Shown: positions 60,921-64,000 of the stretch, in pieces
Position numbering within the stretch: the stretch's first letter is position 1
Layout: the number at the start of each line of letters is the position of its first letter
NCBI RefSeq assembly: GCF_012272855.1
Contig: NZ_JAAXCQ010000013.1
Span: 1 to 64,000, forward strand
DNA from: Arenibacter sp. 6A1
GTDB lineage: Bacteria; Bacteroidota; Bacteroidia; Flavobacteriales; Flavobacteriaceae
DNA length: 64,000 nucleotides
Direction: 5' to 3'
Made by a program: the position numbers and the translations under genes
Notes under the pieces: generated by a model
The model's input: only the letters and a program-made list of their open reading frames with translations
The model's database searches: none
Told to the model about the DNA's origin: nothing

Positions 60921-62504
60921 ATGCATTTAAGAAACAAGATTATAGTAATGGTTACATTGCTATTTTCGATTATAATTTTTGCTCAAGAACCTGTTGTTCA
61001 AATTGATTTTGATGTTCATGACAATCAATATCAAGGAATTAGTATTCCTGAAACCCCAGAGCATCTATTTGCTGCACAGCAACATTCATTTTCTGAAGGA
61101 TTGGAAGGTAGAGCTATAGATTTTTCTAAGGACGGTACTATAAGAATGCCCTTAAAACTGAAACCAGAGGAAGAATTGGAATACCATGCCAAAACATCTT
61201 TAACGGTTGAATTATGGGTAAAGGCAAAACCAGACGCAGGGCAAGGGACCCCTATCGCAGGAAATAAGAAGGATAAAAACACTGAAAATAAGGGATGGTT
61301 AATTTATGCCGAAGAAGATGGCAGTTGGTCGCTTTCGGTTAGTGATGGTAAGCATCAACATATTTACAAGCCCACAGTAAAGCGTCAAAAAATCAATGAT
61401 GGTAAATGGCATCAAATTGCCTTTACTATTGACAGGGTGAAGGAAGAAATATGGATGTATTTTGACGGTGTTAACGTCGCGATCTATAACGCAAGTGGAC
61501 TAAAAGATTTAAAAAGTGATTTAGAGACTACATTTGTTGGAACATCGGGACGATGGGAATATTTTGGGCAATGGGAAGCCTTTAACGGGTATATGGATAA
61601 CATATCTGTTTGGGAAGCGGTGCTACCTACAGCAAAAATATCTGAAAACTATCAAAAGTATTTTCAGCAAAATAAGCCCATTTATCCAATAAATGAACTA
61701 AAATTATTTACGTGGAATATTTGGCAAGGGGGAAAACGATTTGGGAAAGAGGTAGGTTTAGATCGGGTAATAAATATCATTAAAGATGCCAACCCGGATG
61801 TAGTGACACTTATTGAGACTTATGGTTCTGGTGAAGAAATTGCAGACGCTCTAGGATATCATTTTTATCTAGTAAGTTCCAACCTTTCGATTATGAGTCG
61901 TTTTCCTATTAAGAAGACCATTAAAGCATTTAAATCGTTCAATTTTGGTGGTGTCGTATTACAAGTAGATCAGGACAAAGAAATTGTGGTCTTAGACACC
62001 TGGTTACATTATTTGCCAGATTACCATAGCAATATTATAAAAGGAGAGATAACTTCGGAAGAACTGGTAAAAGAAGAGGCCGACACCCGATTAAATGAAA
62101 TAAATCAGATATTAAAGGAAATAAAACCGATTTTGGACAATGCAGATAAAACACCAATTATTATGGCTGGTGATTTTAACACCAACTCACATTTAGATTG
62201 GACAGAAGCAACCAAAGACGCCCATTTAGGTTATGTGGTGGAATGGCCCGTAACTAAGGTTATGCATAACCATGGATTCACCGATAGTTATAGAGAGTTA
62301 AACCCAAATCCCTTAATTGATCCTGGGTATTCTGCATGGCCTTACAGTAGGCGTTTTGGGCAGCGCTATGTGGAAAGCAGAATAGATTATATTTTCTATA
62401 AAGGAAGAAACATTAGAGCCTTAGAATCTAAAGTAGTGAACTATCACCCTATTATGTTTCCATCTGACCACGCCGCCTTTTTAACTATTTTTCAATTGAA
62501 ATAA
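60921..62504 (+). CDS. Secreted LamG plus endonuclease/exonuclease/phosphatase (EEP) fusion protein
   Basis: A 527-residue exported protein (signal IVMVTLLFSIIIFAQE). Residues ~30-240 form a LamG/concanavalin-like domain (TSLTVELWVKAKPDAGQGTP, INDGKWHQIAFTIDRVKEEI, YFDGVNVAIYNASG). Residues ~255-525 form an EEP catalytic domain with TWNIWQGG, VVTLIETYG, IIMAGDFNTNSHLDWTEA, and FPSDHAAF; all catalytic motifs are intact. Such secreted EEP enzymes include nucleases, sphingomyelinase-like and inositol-phosphate phosphatases. The LamG part suggests binding to a polymeric or glycosylated substrate. It starts 5 bases after the previous gene. Confidence 0.85.
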   Translation: MHLRNKIIVMVTLLFSIIIFAQEPVVQIDFDVHDNQYQGISIPETPEHLFAAQQHSFSEGLEGRAIDFSKDGTIRMPLKLKPEEELEYHAKTSLTVELWVKAKPDAGQGTPIAGNKKDKNTENKGWLIYAEEDGSWSLSVSDGKHQHIYKPTVKRQKINDGKWHQIAFTIDRVKEEIWMYFDGVNVAIYNASGLKDLKSDLETTFVGTSGRWEYFGQWEAFNGYMDNISVWEAVLPTAKISENYQKYFQQNKPIYPINELKLFTWNIWQGGKRFGKEVGLDRVINIIKDANPDVVTLIETYGSGEEIADALGYHFYLVSSNLSIMSRFPIKKTIKAFKSFNFGGVVLQVDQDKEIVVLDTWLHYLPDYHSNIIKGEITSEELVKEEADTRLNEINQILKEIKPILDNADKTPIIMAGDFNTNSHLDWTEATKDAHLGYVVEWPVTKVMHNHGFTDSYRELNPNPLIDPGYSAWPYSRRFGQRYVESRIDYIFYKGRNIRALESKVVNYHPIMFPSDHAAFLTIFQLK

Positions 62505-63548
62505 ATGAGAAGAAACTTTAAAAATACCGTTCTAATTGTGACTGTATTACTGTTAATACTGAGTTTAGGTTGTAAGAACAAGTCTACTGCCTTAGACACT
62601 TCCAAGTTTTCTTCATTAAAAGTAATGACCTGGAATATTTGGGGGAGATATAATTTGGAACCACGCTATACCATGGAAGGTAAAACCGCCCGAGAGCGGG
62701 TTCTTGACATTATTAAAGATAGTGATGCGGATATTATTACCATGACGGAAACTTACGGTTCTGCACTAGCAATTTCGGAGGCTTTGAATTTTCACTATTA
62801 TACGCCATCGGCAGATGCAAACCTCACCATTTTTAGCAGATATCCTTTAGAGGATTTTGGAAATGTAAACGGTTTATCACCTTTTTCTTTTATTGCTGCG
62901 ACTGCTATTTTACCAAGTGATCAAAAAATTAGGGTTTATAACATATGGCTAACCAGTGGAGGAAGACATATTGTAGCGATTAAAGATAAAACACTCTCCG
63001 ATACTGAATTTAATGATGGGGACGAGAATCGTTATGAACATATTCAGCAGTTAATTCAACATGAGGACTTTAAAAAGGATTTAGTGAATAAAGATCAGGT
63101 TCCATTAATTGTTGCTGGAGATTTCAACTGTGTTTCTCATTTGGATTTCACGGAGGAAACAAAAGCTAATGGGTTGAATTTTAATAGGCTGGTTGCTAAT
63201 AAAACCTCCATGGCTATGGCCAATGCAAGTTTTACCGATACGTATAGGTCAACTAACCCTAAAATTACTCAAGAAACTTTGGGATATACTTGGACTACTG
63301 TAGGGTTGGAATTTACGTATGATTCTGACTTGGGCTTTGTACCCATTAAAACGGATACACATCCTGAACCCGAATACAGAAATCCTTTTTCTAGAATAGA
63401 TTTTATATATAGCACCGGCGAAAATATAATCCCCCTTAATTCTAAAACCATTGTCCATCATAGTTCTAATTTAAACAGGAGTTTTCCAGAATTCCCATCC
63501 GATCACGGTGCGGTATTAACGACTTTTCAAATAAATCAAAATAAATGA
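62505..63548 (+). CDS. Endonuclease/exonuclease/phosphatase family lipoprotein
   Basis: A 347-residue lipoprotein (ILSLGC lipobox, Cys about 23) directly abutting the previous gene (TAA then ATG). EEP motifs are complete: KVMTWNIWGRY, DIITMTETYGSALAI, LIVAGDFNCVSHLDF, FPSDHGAVLTTF. The sequence GDFN(T/C)(N/V)SHLD is shared with the preceding EEP protein, so the two are close relatives and probably arose by duplication, with the LamG domain present in only one. Confidence 0.87.
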   Translation: MRRNFKNTVLIVTVLLLILSLGCKNKSTALDTSKFSSLKVMTWNIWGRYNLEPRYTMEGKTARERVLDIIKDSDADIITMTETYGSALAISEALNFHYYTPSADANLTIFSRYPLEDFGNVNGLSPFSFIAATAILPSDQKIRVYNIWLTSGGRHIVAIKDKTLSDTEFNDGDENRYEHIQQLIQHEDFKKDLVNKDQVPLIVAGDFNCVSHLDFTEETKANGLNFNRLVANKTSMAMANASFTDTYRSTNPKITQETLGYTWTTVGLEFTYDSDLGFVPIKTDTHPEPEYRNPFSRIDFIYSTGENIIPLNSKTIVHHSSNLNRSFPEFPSDHGAVLTTFQINQNK

Positions 63549-64000
63549 ATTTAAGATATCTTATTTTAATCTTTTTGTTTGGTATTACGAGTGTTGTTTC
63601 TTCGCAAGAAAACTTACGCGTATTAACCTTTAATATTTGGGACCCTGCTGACATTCCATTTTGGGATAAACACGCTAATGGTTACCCGGTTGGTAAATTG
63701 GTAGATTACGTCACGGAAGATAACGCTGATGTTTTATTGTTCCAGGAAGTAACTTTGGAAAAACCACCCCATCATCAATCCTACGCCAGTATTAAAAATC
63801 AACTTATTAAAAAGGGATATATTTATTCTGCCTTTTACAAACCTAACGGAACTACGGGTTATGTTCCAAATTCTACAAACAGTGGTTATCCATTAGCTAT
63901 GTTTAGCAAATTTCCAATTGAAGAAACCTTTACAACGCAACAAACAAGTGAAAAAAGGATGGGCAAGGGGCTATTAGGTGTTAAAATAAGAGTTAAAGAT
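63545..64000 (+). CDS. Third EEP-fold secreted protein, 5' part only (runs off the window)
   Basis: An open frame from the ATG at 63545, overlapping the previous stop by 4 bases (ATGA), to the window edge; about 152 residues visible. Signal peptide (ILIFLFGITSVVSSQE), then RVLTFNIWDPADIPFWDKH and VLLFQEVTLEKPPHHQSY, the first two EEP motifs, followed by PLAMFSKFPIEETF. It is more distant from the two preceding EEP proteins and looks more like neutral sphingomyelinase/DNase I-type proteins in this region. The catalytic GDxN and SDH motifs lie beyond the window. Confidence 0.8.
   Translation, partial: MNLRYLILIFLFGITSVVSSQENLRVLTFNIWDPADIPFWDKHANGYPVGKLVDYVTEDNADVLLFQEVTLEKPPHHQSYASIKNQLIKKGYIYSAFYKPNGTTGYVPNSTNSGYPLAMFSKFPIEETFTTQQTSEKRMGKGLLGVKIRVKD

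Noticed and set aside
1-64000. CRISPR arrays
   Set aside because: No series of regularly spaced identical repeats and no cas genes were seen.

Overview
The window looks like chromosomal DNA of a marine-type Flavobacteriaceae bacterium (Bacteroidota). The evidence is low G+C, SusC/SusD pairs with FecI-type sigma and FecR anti-sigma genes, a Bacteroidetes-type conjugation set (RteC, BfmA/BtgA, TraE-F-G-I-J-K-M-N), a good TAnnTTTG promoter box, and the absence of Shine-Dalgarno sequences as a rule. No tRNA, rRNA or CRISPR array was seen.

Layout. (1) 1-6.3 kb: an accessory flank with a zinc-hook ATPase resembling RloC-type anticodon nucleases (minus strand), a small winged-helix-like protein, a membrane-tethered TPR/AraC regulator and a decayed prolyl-oligopeptidase remnant. 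(2) 6.6-16.4 kb: first half of an integrative conjugative element (ICE), with RteC, an excisionase-like HTH protein, a replication protein and DnaC-like ATPase, an EEP-fold protein that has lost two catalytic Asp residues, SSB, a DUF6876-like protein, a hairpin-rich candidate oriT, BfmA/BtgA, a DUF5712-type relaxase, a VirD4-like coupling protein and a membrane phospholipase D-like protein. (3) 16.4-33.7 kb: cargo. A small island (YozE-like protein, YefM/YoeB toxin-antitoxin, lipoprotein) lies between the real 3' end of the PLD gene and a 92%-identical orphan copy of that end. It is followed by polysaccharide utilization locus 1: ECF sigma, FecR, SusC, SusD, arylsulfotransferase-like protein, a GH-like DUF6067 protein and a DUF5107-TPR protein. 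(4) 33.8-41.6 kb: the tra operon on the minus strand (E to N) and a divergent cell-wall amidase. No integrase lies in the window, so the element's ends are outside it or lost. (5) 42.2-64 kb: locus 2, with a GH123-like lipoprotein, ECF sigma, FecR, SusC, SusD and a double-LamG lipoprotein. It continues with a truncated phosphodiesterase beside a frameshifted IS110-family element, then a tightly packed operon of secreted phosphoesterases: a metallophosphoesterase-PQQ propeller fusion, an alkaline-phosphatase-superfamily enzyme, and three EEP-fold proteins, the first with a LamG domain and the last running off the window.

How it works together. In each locus SusC carries an N-terminal STN signalling domain, so ligand binding should signal through FecR to the ECF sigma factor. 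Four intergenic sites share a GGGT(A/T)-14 nt-(C/T)GTA(C/T)(C/T) architecture, upstream of both fecR genes, the GH123-like gene and the phosphoesterase operon. This suggests that locus 2 is one regulon spread over at least three transcripts. A similar hairpin lies between fecR and susC in both loci.

The most unusual content is the SusCD locus dominated by phosphodiesterase folds rather than glycoside hydrolases, which suggests uptake of a phosphodiester-containing polymer. Other points of interest are the ECF-type site repeat, the conserved fecR-susC hairpin, the PUL carried as cargo inside a conjugative element, and the RloC-like gene. All functions are inferred from sequence patterns; no searches were run.
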